64,000 nt of DNA from Gammaproteobacteria bacterium (lineage in GTDB: Bacteria; Pseudomonadota; Gammaproteobacteria; Arenicellales; JAANXG01): NCBI GenBank assembly GCA_024638505.1, contig JAHEKE010000021.1, forward strand, positions 1-64,000. Reading direction: 5' to 3'. The translations under genes and the position numbers were made by a program. Under the pieces are notes generated by a model, which was not told the origin of the DNA, ran no database searches, and was given only the letters and a program-made list of their open reading frames with translations. Numbering within the stretch: the stretch's first letter is position 1; each line of letters begins with the position of its first letter. This document shows positions 18,210 through 26,884 of the stretch, piece after piece.

Positions 18210-18950
18210 TTGTCATCTGCCGCTGCTCCGCGCTTCAAAAGAATAGTTCTTAAACTCAGTGGGGAAGCGCTGAGCGGCCAATTGGCCCATGGATTGGACG
18301 CCGGAGCGTTGCGTAGTATCTGCGCCGAAATTTCCCAGGTAGCTGCGCTGCAGGTGGAAATAGCGGTCGTCGTGGGTGGAGGCAACTTCTTCCGCGGAGC
18401 CGAGGCGAGCAGCCTAACTATGAGCCGCGTCAGCGCGGATTATGTCGGTATGCTGGCGACCGTGATGAACGCGCTCGCCCTGCAGCAGGCCTTGCTCGCC
18501 GAGCGTATTGATGCCCGTGTACAGAGCGCGATAACCATGACTCCAATCTGCGAGCCATTTATTCGTGAACGCGCGCTCAATCACCTTGCGCACAAGCGGG
18601 TTGTCGTATTCGCCGCGGGCACCGGTAGCCCGTTCTTCACCACCGATACTGCAGCAAGTCTGCGCGCCATCGAGTTAGAGGCGGACCTGCTGGTAAAGGC
18701 TACACAGGTAGATGGAGTGTATGATCGTGATCCAAAGCGCTACGCAGATGCACGCCGCTATGACAGAATAGGTTACGATGCGGTGCTGCATCAGAATTTA
18801 GGGATCATGGATGCGACGGCTATTGCTTTGTGCCGCGAGCACGGGTTGCCTCTGAGGATATTTGACATTAGCAATGCAGGTTGCTTAAGCAGAATTGTAA
18901 AAGGGGATAATCGCGAGAGCACACTGGTAGATAGCGAGGTTGATGTATGA
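18210..18950 (+). CDS. pyrH: Uridylate kinase
   Basis: The hexameric amino-acid-kinase-fold enzyme phosphorylates UMP to UDP. The 246-residue product has KRIVLKLSGEAL near the start, the glycine-rich VVVGGGNFFRG loop, GTGSPFFTTDTAA and KATQVDGVYDRDP. The start is TTG at 18210, preceded by a strong AAAGGAGG at 18193-18200. No in-frame ATG lies before the conserved N-terminus. The frr start overlaps its stop (ATGA). Confidence 0.96.
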   Translation: MSSAAAPRFKRIVLKLSGEALSGQLAHGLDAGALRSICAEISQVAALQVEIAVVVGGGNFFRGAEASSLTMSRVSADYVGMLATVMNALALQQALLAERIDARVQSAITMTPICEPFIRERALNHLAHKRVVVFAAGTGSPFFTTDTAASLRAIELEADLLVKATQVDGVYDRDPKRYADARRYDRIGYDAVLHQNLGIMDATAIALCREHGLPLRIFDISNAGCLSRIVKGDNRESTLVDSEVDV

Positions 18951-19507
18951 ATAAGAACGAAATCATCAAAGACGCTGAATCTAGAATGAAGAAGAGCGTG
19001 GAAGCCATTCGCGAGGATATGGCGAAAATCCGTACAGGTCGCGCAAGTACGGCGATACTGGATCATTTGAAGATCGCATACTACGGCAATCCAACTCCAC
19101 TTAACCAGGTTGCATCAGTCAGTGTGGCTGATGCCCGTACTCTCACCGTGACCCCATGGGATAAATCGATTGTGCCAATAATCGAAAAGGCGATATTAGA
19201 ATCCGACCTGGGACTCAATCCTGCCACCGCGGGCGAAGTCATCAGGATTCCGATACCTCCGCTTACCGAGGAGCGCAGAGTAGAGATGACTAAATTGGTG
19301 CGGGCAGAGGGTGAAAATGGAAAGGTAGCGATTCGTAATATTCGCCGGGATGCAAACCACCACCTTAAAGAGTTGTTGAAGAGCAAAGAGATAGCGGAGG
19401 ACGAAGAGAAAAAAGCGTTGGATGATACGCAAAAATTGACCGATAGGTATGTCGAGCAAGTTGATAAGTTGGTTGCCGACAAAGAAGTCGAGATAATGGA
19501 AGTTTAA
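18947..19507 (+). CDS. frr: Ribosome recycling factor
   Basis: It splits post-termination ribosomes together with EF-G. At 186 residues it matches the family (185 in E. coli). The two-domain protein has RMKKSVEAIREDMAKIRTGRAS at its start (first conserved helix), PWDKSIVPIIEKAI, and the hinge-bounded domain II with IRIPIPPLTEERR. It overlaps the pyrH stop codon, so translation is probably coupled. Confidence 0.97.
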   Translation: MNKNEIIKDAESRMKKSVEAIREDMAKIRTGRASTAILDHLKIAYYGNPTPLNQVASVSVADARTLTVTPWDKSIVPIIEKAILESDLGLNPATAGEVIRIPIPPLTEERRVEMTKLVRAEGENGKVAIRNIRRDANHHLKELLKSKEIAEDEEKKALDDTQKLTDRYVEQVDKLVADKEVEIMEV

Positions 19508-19546
19508 CTCTCCTTAGTATCCTTAGTATTGGTGTAGACCTAACAT

Positions 19547-20332
19547 ATGACGAAACAACCACACGACAGTTCGACCCAGGTAGTCCCGGACATAGGTTTG
19601 CTGCCAGCGCATGTCGTAATCATAATGGATGGTAATGGGCGCTGGGCAAGGCGAAACGATTTGCCCAGAATCGCTGGGCACAGGCGAGGACTGGAGTCGG
19701 TGCGCAGCGTGGTCAAGAAGTGCATTGATAAGGGCATACCTTATTTAACGCTGTTTGCTTTTAGCAGCGAAAACTGGCGAAGACCACCGGCGGAGGTTCA
19801 GCTATTGATGGACTTGTTCGCTAACACTCTGGAAAGTAAAGCGAGAAAACTTCATGAAAACGGCATCTGCCTGCGCGTCGTAGGTGATACGACCCGATTC
19901 AGTTCAAAAATAAGGATGTTAATCAATCGAGCGGAGCATTTAACGCACGACAATAAAAAACTGAATTTAACTATCGCTGCGAATTACGGCGGTCGTTGGG
20001 ATATTTCTCAAGCGTGCCAAAAGGTAGCGTCTGAAGTGAGCTCGGGAGAACTCACTGCTGACTCAGTTGGCGAGCATGATATTCAGCGGCATCTAAGCAC
20101 CCGCTTTTTGCCCGAGCCGGATTTATTGATTCGCACAGGAGGAGAGCAGCGAATCAGTAATTTTCTCCTGTGGCAGCTCGCATATACCGAGCTGTATTTT
20201 ACCGAGACGCTGTGGCCCGATTTCAACGATGAAGCATTCGAGCGGGCCCTGGACTCTTTTGCCAAAAGGCAGCGTCGATTTGGACAGACCGGTGATCAGG
20301 TATTAGGCAGTAAACAAATAAAAAATGCTTAA
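19547..20332 (+). CDS. uppS: Undecaprenyl diphosphate synthase
   Basis: A cis-prenyltransferase that elongates farnesyl diphosphate to the C55 lipid carrier of cell-wall synthesis. The 261-residue protein contains IIMDGNGRWARR with catalytic Asp28, GHRRG, FAFSSENW, and the C-terminal PDLLIRTGGEQRISNFLLWQ and YTELYFT segments. Its last codons overlap the cdsA start by 8 bases. It needs isoprenoid precursor from the MEP pathway, although dxr and ispD are not at their usual places in this window. Confidence 0.96.
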   Translation: MTKQPHDSSTQVVPDIGLLPAHVVIIMDGNGRWARRNDLPRIAGHRRGLESVRSVVKKCIDKGIPYLTLFAFSSENWRRPPAEVQLLMDLFANTLESKARKLHENGICLRVVGDTTRFSSKIRMLINRAEHLTHDNKKLNLTIAANYGGRWDISQACQKVASEVSSGELTADSVGEHDIQRHLSTRFLPEPDLLIRTGGEQRISNFLLWQLAYTELYFTETLWPDFNDEAFERALDSFAKRQRRFGQTGDQVLGSKQIKNA

Positions 20333-21146
20333 GCAGCGCGTTGCGACAGCAACCGTCCTTGTCTTAATCACCTTAATCGCTGTTTTTTGGCTGCCTACGT
20401 CCTGGTTTGCCCTGGTGTTGGCCTTGTTCTCCCTGGTCGCCGCCAGCGAGTGGTGTGTGTTAGCGGGGTGGGGCGGAAGCCGAAGCCAGCGGCTCTGGTT
20501 AACCTTGATTGGTGCTGCAATAATCATAACGTGGTGGTTCCAGGATTACCTCGTCCCTATTTCAATTGTACTTGGCGTCCTGTGGTGGCTCTGGGTTACC
20601 TTTACGCTATGCCTTTCCATTCAGCTTGGCCGCGGTCATGTGTTCAAAGCTGTAGCGGGCGTAATGGTGCTTATCCCTGCCTGGGCGGCGTTGATTTATC
20701 TGCATCAGGTTGATGTCGTACTGGTTGTATGGTTGTTCCTGATAGTCTGGCTGGCCGACATTGGTGCCTACTTCGCAGGAAAACAATGGGGTGCACACAA
20801 ACTGGCGCCGGTCATTAGCCCGGGTAAAACCCTGGAGGGCTTGCTTGGTGGTATAGTACTGGTGGCTGCGTTTGCAATTACTGTCGCAATCTGGCGAAGC
20901 TACGATACGGTCTGTGCTTTTTTATGGCTGGGGGTTACTGTCATCACAGCCCTGTTTTCGGTTGTCGGAGACTTGTGGGAGAGTAAAATGAAACGGGCTG
21001 TCAATGTTAAAGACAGCGGGTCGATATTGCCTGGGCACGGAGGCGTATTTGACCGTATCGACAGTATAACGGCGGCCGCGCCGGTTTTTACTGCTCTACT
21101 GTACGCTCTGACGCGCAAAGTTGGGCACTGCATTGAAATTCATTAA
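20325..21146 (+). CDS. cdsA: Phosphatidate cytidylyltransferase (CDP-diglyceride synthase)
   Basis: This polytopic inner membrane enzyme makes CDP-diacylglycerol from phosphatidate and CTP, the branch point of phospholipid synthesis. The 273-residue protein has about eight hydrophobic segments. It carries the family signature near the C-terminus: SKMKRAVNVKDSG then LPGHGGVFDRIDS, with DIGAYFAGKQWG and SPGKTLEG before it. The ATG at 20325 overlaps uppS. Only 38 bases separate its stop from rseP; in most related genomes dxr lies in between. Confidence 0.95.
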   Translation: MLKQRVATATVLVLITLIAVFWLPTSWFALVLALFSLVAASEWCVLAGWGGSRSQRLWLTLIGAAIIITWWFQDYLVPISIVLGVLWWLWVTFTLCLSIQLGRGHVFKAVAGVMVLIPAWAALIYLHQVDVVLVVWLFLIVWLADIGAYFAGKQWGAHKLAPVISPGKTLEGLLGGIVLVAAFAITVAIWRSYDTVCAFLWLGVTVITALFSVVGDLWESKMKRAVNVKDSGSILPGHGGVFDRIDSITAAAPVFTALLYALTRKVGHCIEIH

Positions 21147-21184
21147 CGATTACTTGGCAGTAAAAGAATAGGGAAGAAAACGAT

Positions 21185-22558
21185 ATGGGTGAATTCTTCT
21201 ACAGTGCGTTAGGTTTCATCGTAGCGCTCGGCATTTTAGTTGCGGTTCATGAGTTCGGCCACTTCTGGGTTGCGCGAAAATTGGGAGTCAAGGTACTCAA
21301 GTTTTCTATTGGTTTCGGTCGGCCACTGTGGTCCCGGCGTGCGGGCCGCGACAGCACGGAGTACGCTATAGCCACCATTCCCTTAGGCGGCTATGTGAAA
21401 ATGCTTGATGAGACTGAAGAGAGCGAGGGATCCATCCCGGTACATGAGCTACCCCGGGCATTCAACCGGCAGCCGCTGTGGAAGCGAACGGCTATTGTCC
21501 TGGCTGGACCTGCGTTTAATTTTTTGTTTGCCATACTGGCCTACTGGATTGTGTTTAGTATGGGCATTGACGGTATAAAACCGGTGGTTGGCCGAGTGGC
21601 GGAGAATTCCATTGCTGCAGATGGAGGCTTTCAGGTAGGTGATGAAATAACTGCCATCGATGGCCGGCCGAATAGAAGCTGGGATGAGCATAGGTTGTAT
21701 CTGTTTAACCAGGCGTTTGGCAAACGCAAAATTTCAGCGCAGGTCAATGATACTAACGGCGAAAGGCAGGAGCGCTATATTGACCTGAGCCGTCTGTCAC
21801 TGAGCGAGGTAGGTCCGGGCCTTATGGAACGGGGGATTGGCCTTTACGGATATGTACCTGAAATCCCAACGCGCGTTGGCGCGGTGGAAGCGGATTCACC
21901 GGCGGCATTGGCAGGCCTCGAGACCGGTGACGAAATACTATCGATAGACGGGGAACCGCTGTCGGATTGGGAAGATATGGTGAAACTGGTTCAGCGGCGA
22001 CCGGGCAAGGTGACGGCGTTTAAATTATTGAGGAACGGGGAGGAATTGGTGTTATCGATTGTGCCGGAACGGATAACCCAGGGCGAGCGCACTTTTGGCC
22101 GCATAGGCATTCGCCCCGCCCCCATAACTCTGCCTGAGGAGATGCTGGTACGCGTTCATTATGGACCGCTGGAAGCGGTAGGGAGCAGCGTCGAAAACGT
22201 ATGGATAATGTCGTCCCTGACGCTGAAAATGTTGTGGAAGATACTCCAACTCGAGGTTTCGGCGAAGAATATTAGCGGTCCACTGACTATTGCGCAATAC
22301 GCCGGTCAGACTGTACGTATAGGCGTGGACCGGTTTCTTTTGTTTCTCGCTGTCGTAAGCATCAGCCTGGGCGTTATTAATTTGCTGCCCATTCCGTTGT
22401 TAGATGGAGGGCACCTTTTGTATTATGCCATTGAGTTAGTGACGGGGGGGCCAGTCTCTAAAAACGTAATGCTGTGGGGGCAACAGATTGGGATAGTAGC
22501 GCTGTTCGGTTTAATGAGCCTGGCATTTTACAATGATATAGTACGACTGTTTGGTTGA
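21185..22558 (+). CDS. rseP: Site-2 intramembrane zinc protease RseP
   Basis: It cleaves the membrane segment of the anti-sigma factor RseA after a first periplasmic cut. The 457-residue protein has the zinc motif HEFGH with His22, Glu23 and His26 in the first membrane segment. Two periplasmic PDZ domains follow (the second with LAGLETGDEILSIDG), then the C-terminal NLLPIPLLDGGH motif containing the third zinc ligand and a last membrane segment. Its target RseA is encoded at 46.4 kb. Confidence 0.96.
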   Translation: MGEFFYSALGFIVALGILVAVHEFGHFWVARKLGVKVLKFSIGFGRPLWSRRAGRDSTEYAIATIPLGGYVKMLDETEESEGSIPVHELPRAFNRQPLWKRTAIVLAGPAFNFLFAILAYWIVFSMGIDGIKPVVGRVAENSIAADGGFQVGDEITAIDGRPNRSWDEHRLYLFNQAFGKRKISAQVNDTNGERQERYIDLSRLSLSEVGPGLMERGIGLYGYVPEIPTRVGAVEADSPAALAGLETGDEILSIDGEPLSDWEDMVKLVQRRPGKVTAFKLLRNGEELVLSIVPERITQGERTFGRIGIRPAPITLPEEMLVRVHYGPLEAVGSSVENVWIMSSLTLKMLWKILQLEVSAKNISGPLTIAQYAGQTVRIGVDRFLLFLAVVSISLGVINLLPIPLLDGGHLLYYAIELVTGGPVSKNVMLWGQQIGIVALFGLMSLAFYNDIVRLFG

Positions 22559-22597
22559 ACCCACTATCTCTATTACACGCCGGAGAGACAAATAAGA

Positions 22598-24877
22598 ATG
22601 AAAAAGTATGCCGCGCTCATTCTCCTCTTGTCCTTCAGTTTTTCGGCTGTTGCTTTAGAGCCTTTCATCGTTACTGACATAAAGGTCGAGGGGCTGCAGA
22701 AAATTTCACCTGGAACCGTTTTTAACTATCTGCCAATAAAAGTAGGGGATCAGGTTGACGATGAAATCGCCAAAGAATCCGTGCGCGCATTGTTTAAGAC
22801 AGGCTTTTTCCGCGATGTAGAACTCGAACAGCAGGGAACCGTTCTCATTGTCAAGGTCCAGGAACGTCCGTCCATAGCCAGCATAGAATTTGTTGGAAAC
22901 AGGGAAATAAAAGACGATGACATCAGGCAAGCGATAAATACCTTAGGGCTGGTGGAAGGCCGCGTATTTGATCAGAAGGTGCTGGATCAGGTGATACAGG
23001 AGCTGGAACAGCAGTACTTCGCAGTCGGCAAGTATGGTGCCGAGGTGACGGATATCATCACGCCTCTTGAGCGTAACCGCGTCGCTATACGACTTGAATT
23101 CAAAGAAGGCAAGACAGCGAAAATCAAACAAATAAATATTGTGGGCAATGAAAATTTTGATGAAGAAGACCTGCGCGATGAGTTTTCCCTGACCACCAGC
23201 GCGGTATTTACGTTTTTTACGCGTAAAGACCGATACTCCCGGCAGCAGCTGCAGGCAGACCTGGAAAGCCTGCGCAGCTTTTATCAGGATCAGGGTTATC
23301 TGGACTTCAAGATAGAATCAACACAGGTGTCGATCTCACCTGATAAAACGGACATATTCGTTACCATCAATATCTCTGAAGGTGAACAGTACACTGTGAC
23401 TGCTTATACAATCGAGGGTAAGCTGATTTTATCCGAAGAGTTATTGGACGGTGCGGTGCTGATTGAGCCGGGCGGCGTGTATTCGCGAAGAGACGTCGTG
23501 CGGAGTGAAAAGGCCATAGCCGATCTTCTTGCCGATGAGGGTTATGCTTTTGCTCAGGTCAATGCGGTGCCGGACGTTGATGCTGTTGATCGTTCCGTCT
23601 CCTTCACCATATTCGTTGATCCAGGCAGACGAGTGTACGTGCGGCGTATCAATATCAGCGGTAATTATGTAACTCGGGATGAGGTCATCCGCAGAGAACT
23701 CAGGCAACTTGAGGGCGGCTGGTACTCAGCCCAGCTGGTACAGCGCTCACGCGTCCGTCTAGAGCGACTTGGCTTCTTCGAGGAAATCAAAGTCGAGACT
23801 CCCCCGGTTCCGGGCAGCCCGGATCAGGTTGATGTAAACATCAGTGTCAAAGAGAGATCGACGGGCAGCCTGCTGTTTGGTGTGGGCTGGTCTGACGCCG
23901 ACGGCGTACTGTTTCAGGCTGCCATCACGCAAAAAAACCTGTTCGGCACTGGCCGCGAGCTGGATTTGACTTTCGATAACTCGAGTGTCACAGACGTTTT
24001 AAGGTTAAGCTACGTCAATCCGTATCACACGATTAACGGCGTCAGCCGCGGTTTCAACCTGTTTCGCAGGACAGTAGACTCCACCCGGGCGGACACTGCG
24101 GATTATATTACAGAAACTTTAGGAGGAGGCATTGTCTATCGCTTTCCCCTGTCCGAGTTTAACAACTTCAGCCTGGGTGGTAACCTAGAGCGGGTTGATC
24201 TAGAAGCGACATCGGGCACACCGCCGGGTATTAGGGAATTCATCGAGCAGAATCCTTCAAACGATCTCCTTACCATTCTGGGTTTTGCCTCACGCGATAG
24301 CCGTGATAGCACGCTGTTTCCTACTAGCGGTAACATCAATCGATTGAACTATGAGTTTACAGCGCCGCCCAGCGACCTTGAGTTCTATAAATTAAATTTT
24401 GCATCTGTATGGTATTGGCCGCTGAGTCAAAATTTAACCTATAAACTAAGGGGCGAATTCGGGTATGGTGATGGCTATGGGGATACCGCAGAATTGCCTT
24501 TTTTCAGAAACTTCTTTGCTGGCGGCGCAACCAGCGTACGAGGCTACCGCGCGAGATCCCTCGGCCCGAAGTCGCTCGGGGATGATCCACAGCCGATCGG
24601 CGGCAGCCAGCGGATACTTCTGAATACTGAGGTGCTGTTTCCGCTGCCGGGAACCACAGGCGTTGACAAGCGATTTGTAGTATTTATCGATGGTGGACAG
24701 GTGTACGGACCGGGGGACGACATCGATCTGGGTGAACTGAGATTTTCAGCAGGTATCGGATTTAACTGGTATTCCCCAGTCGGGCCCCTGTCCATATCGA
24801 TTGCTGAACCGCTTAATGATAAGCCTGGTGATGATATAGAGCGTGTGCAATTTTCTTTGGGTCGATTTTTTAATTAG
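22598..24877 (+). CDS. bamA: Outer membrane protein assembly factor BamA
   Basis: The essential Omp85 protein that folds beta-barrels into the outer membrane. The 759-residue precursor has a signal peptide (about 1-19, ending SAVA), five POTRA domains over about 22-425, and a C-terminal barrel with the conserved loop-6 VRGYR motif (ATSVRGYRARSLGP) near residue 647. The C-terminus reads QFSLGRFFN. Most BamA proteins end on an aromatic residue, and here one Asn follows it. Skp follows 5 bases after the stop. Confidence 0.97.
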   Translation: MKKYAALILLLSFSFSAVALEPFIVTDIKVEGLQKISPGTVFNYLPIKVGDQVDDEIAKESVRALFKTGFFRDVELEQQGTVLIVKVQERPSIASIEFVGNREIKDDDIRQAINTLGLVEGRVFDQKVLDQVIQELEQQYFAVGKYGAEVTDIITPLERNRVAIRLEFKEGKTAKIKQINIVGNENFDEEDLRDEFSLTTSAVFTFFTRKDRYSRQQLQADLESLRSFYQDQGYLDFKIESTQVSISPDKTDIFVTINISEGEQYTVTAYTIEGKLILSEELLDGAVLIEPGGVYSRRDVVRSEKAIADLLADEGYAFAQVNAVPDVDAVDRSVSFTIFVDPGRRVYVRRINISGNYVTRDEVIRRELRQLEGGWYSAQLVQRSRVRLERLGFFEEIKVETPPVPGSPDQVDVNISVKERSTGSLLFGVGWSDADGVLFQAAITQKNLFGTGRELDLTFDNSSVTDVLRLSYVNPYHTINGVSRGFNLFRRTVDSTRADTADYITETLGGGIVYRFPLSEFNNFSLGGNLERVDLEATSGTPPGIREFIEQNPSNDLLTILGFASRDSRDSTLFPTSGNINRLNYEFTAPPSDLEFYKLNFASVWYWPLSQNLTYKLRGEFGYGDGYGDTAELPFFRNFFAGGATSVRGYRARSLGPKSLGDDPQPIGGSQRILLNTEVLFPLPGTTGVDKRFVVFIDGGQVYGPGDDIDLGELRFSAGIGFNWYSPVGPLSISIAEPLNDKPGDDIERVQFSLGRFFN

Positions 24878-24882
24878 ATCTA

Positions 24883-25428
24883 ATGAACTGGATAAAGGGT
24901 ATGAACAGAGTTTTACTAGCAACGATTTTTTACGCGCTAAGCGGCTTCGGTATGATTGCCGATGCGCAAACCGAGGGGCTGAGGATCGCTTACGTGAATA
25001 TGGCAAAAGCAATCGAGACTTCACCCCAGGCTGAAGCTGTATTGAAAGAACTCAAGGCAGAATTCGATCCGAAGGATCAACAGCTCGCGGCAAAACGGGA
25101 AAAACTGCGAAAAATAGAGGAGGAGTTGGAGAAGTCGGCGCTCGTTCTGAAGGAGTCTGATCGGCAGAACCTGGAAAAAGAGGTTCGGGATCTGCGTCGC
25201 GTGATAAAGCGTGAAACCCAAGAATTCAGAGAGGAGCTGAACGTGCGGCAGAATGAGGAGTTGCGTCAGCTGGAGAGGATTGTTCTTAAAGTTGTAGCCA
25301 AAATCGCGGAAGATGAAAAGTACGACCTTATCATTCACCAGGGGGCAATATACGCCAGTAACCGCATAGACATAACGGACAGAGTTCTACAGGAACTGGC
25401 GAAAACAGGCACAGATGCAGAGCAATAG
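24883..25428 (+). CDS. skp: Periplasmic chaperone Skp/OmpH
   Basis: It holds unfolded outer membrane proteins on their way to BamA. The 181-residue precursor has a signal peptide ending at DAQ and the IAYVNMAKAIETSPQ start of the body. A long charged helical coiled coil (about 55-130, rich in Lys, Glu and Gln) forms the tentacles, followed by a C-terminal strand region. The ATG at 24883 or a second at 24901 could start it; both give a signal peptide. The next gene normally would be lpxD, but fabZ follows after about 80 bases. Confidence 0.9.
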   Translation: MNWIKGMNRVLLATIFYALSGFGMIADAQTEGLRIAYVNMAKAIETSPQAEAVLKELKAEFDPKDQQLAAKREKLRKIEEELEKSALVLKESDRQNLEKEVRDLRRVIKRETQEFREELNVRQNEELRQLERIVLKVVAKIAEDEKYDLIIHQGAIYASNRIDITDRVLQELAKTGTDAEQ

Positions 25429-25509
25429 ATGCTTGCGGCTGTCGCCGTTCTCGTAGTGCGGTTGGTTGCTACGCTGGCTGAACTTTGACTTTGCCTTGCA
25501 TTAAACGTG

Positions 25510-25944
25510 ATGGATATACATGAAATAAAGAACTTCCTGCCACATCGTTATCCTTTTTTACTCGTCGATCGAGTCATTGAGTACGAACAGGGAAAGTCGC
25601 TGTCGGCGATCAAGAATGTTACTGCAAACGAACCTTTTTTCCCCGGCCACTTCCCCCACCGGCCGGTCATGCCGGGAGTATTGATAGTAGAGTCGATTGC
25701 GCAGGCATGTGCATTGCTGGCGAGCCGTGATCTGGGTGAGGAGTCTAGTGATAAAAGGGTGTATTACTTCACTGGCATCGACAAAGCTCGTTTTAAACAC
25801 CCCGTGGAGCCCGGCGATACCATCGATATACATGTGCAGGTACTGAGGCGAATCAGAAACATGTGGAAGTGCGCAGGTAAAGCCACAGTTGATAGTAACA
25901 TTTGCTGTACTGCGGAGCTGATGTTTACTTACAAGGATTTATAG
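25510..25944 (+). CDS. fabZ: 3-hydroxyacyl-[acyl-carrier-protein] dehydratase FabZ
   Basis: A hot-dog-fold enzyme of type II fatty acid synthesis. The 144-residue protein has LPHRYPFLLVDRV at the start, catalytic His47 in FFPGHFPHRP, and Glu61 in MPGVLIVESIAQ. A GTG lies three bases upstream, but the ATG at 25510 is the better fit. The ribosome site is weak. Its stop codon is immediately followed by the lpxA start. Confidence 0.95.
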   Translation: MDIHEIKNFLPHRYPFLLVDRVIEYEQGKSLSAIKNVTANEPFFPGHFPHRPVMPGVLIVESIAQACALLASRDLGEESSDKRVYYFTGIDKARFKHPVEPGDTIDIHVQVLRRIRNMWKCAGKATVDSNICCTAELMFTYKDL

Positions 25945-26718
25945 GTGATTGATAGGCGCGCCATTGTCGATCCGCAGGCGCAAATAGCAGAAGATGTTCG
26001 TGTTGGGCCATTTACGATAATCGGGCCGGATGTGCAAATAATGCAGGGCGCCTGGATTGGTCCTCATGTGGTAATAACCGGGAAAACAATCGTCGGGCGG
26101 GAAACTAAAATCTATCAGTTCAGCTCCATAGGCGAGGCTCCGCAGCATGTTGCCTACAAAGGTGAAAAAACACGCCTGGAGATTGGTCAGCGGAATGTGA
26201 TCAGAGAGTACTGTACTTTAAACCGTGGAACGGAGCAGGGTGGAGGGGTAACCCGGATCGGCGATAACAATTTCCTCATGGCTTATGTCCACATCGCACA
26301 TGACTGCCAGCTTGGTTCTAATACCATTCTTGCCAACTGCGCCAGCTTGGCGGGACATGTAACGGTTGGCGATTTTGCTGTTCTCGGAGGGTTCTCTCTG
26401 ATTCATCAGTTTTGCCGCCTCGGCGAACACTGCATAACAGGAATTGGCACCGTTTGTCTTAAAGACATTCCTCCCTATATGGTAGCCGCCGGCTATCGAG
26501 CTACACCACACGGAGTCAACGTAAAAGGCATCAGGCGCAGGGGTTTTTCTGAAGACGATATCCTGGAATTAAAACGAGCATACAAAGTACTCTATCGCAG
26601 TAGCTTATCGCTCAGTGAGGCTCTGGCGAAGGTACAGCACGGGGCTGCGTGGAGCAACGCTTGCGTGGAAAAGCTGGTCAAATTTATTGCCACATCAGAG
26701 CGCGGGATCATACGTTAA
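25945..26718 (+). CDS. lpxA: UDP-N-acetylglucosamine acyltransferase LpxA
   Basis: It performs the first step of lipid A synthesis, 3-O-acylation of UDP-GlcNAc from hydroxyacyl-ACP. The 257-residue protein is a left-handed beta-helix of hexapeptide repeats, with the catalytic histidine His119 in YVHIAHDCQLG, and a C-terminal helical domain (GIRRRGFS). The start is a GTG at 25945 directly following the fabZ stop. LpxA and FabZ draw on the same hydroxyacyl-ACP pool, which explains the pairing. Confidence 0.96.
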   Translation: MIDRRAIVDPQAQIAEDVRVGPFTIIGPDVQIMQGAWIGPHVVITGKTIVGRETKIYQFSSIGEAPQHVAYKGEKTRLEIGQRNVIREYCTLNRGTEQGGGVTRIGDNNFLMAYVHIAHDCQLGSNTILANCASLAGHVTVGDFAVLGGFSLIHQFCRLGEHCITGIGTVCLKDIPPYMVAAGYRATPHGVNVKGIRRRGFSEDDILELKRAYKVLYRSSLSLSEALAKVQHGAAWSNACVEKLVKFIATSERGIIR

Positions 26719-26884
26719 AGTAACAACGCCAAACAGACTTCGGCCGTCATGTGTCAAACCAAAGTAAGTCCATGCCGTTACTCTTTTGGATGTATCTGTC
26801 AGTATGTTGTAAGTTTGGGCCAACCGGCGTTATGCATCTTGCGCCGTGTTACCAATATGAAAACCTTTGTGGCCGTTGAGCAAG

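Noticed and set aside
25480-25507. GAACTT before fabZ as a sigma-E promoter
   Set aside because: No TC-containing -10 element at 15-18 bases; the following sequence reads TAAAC.
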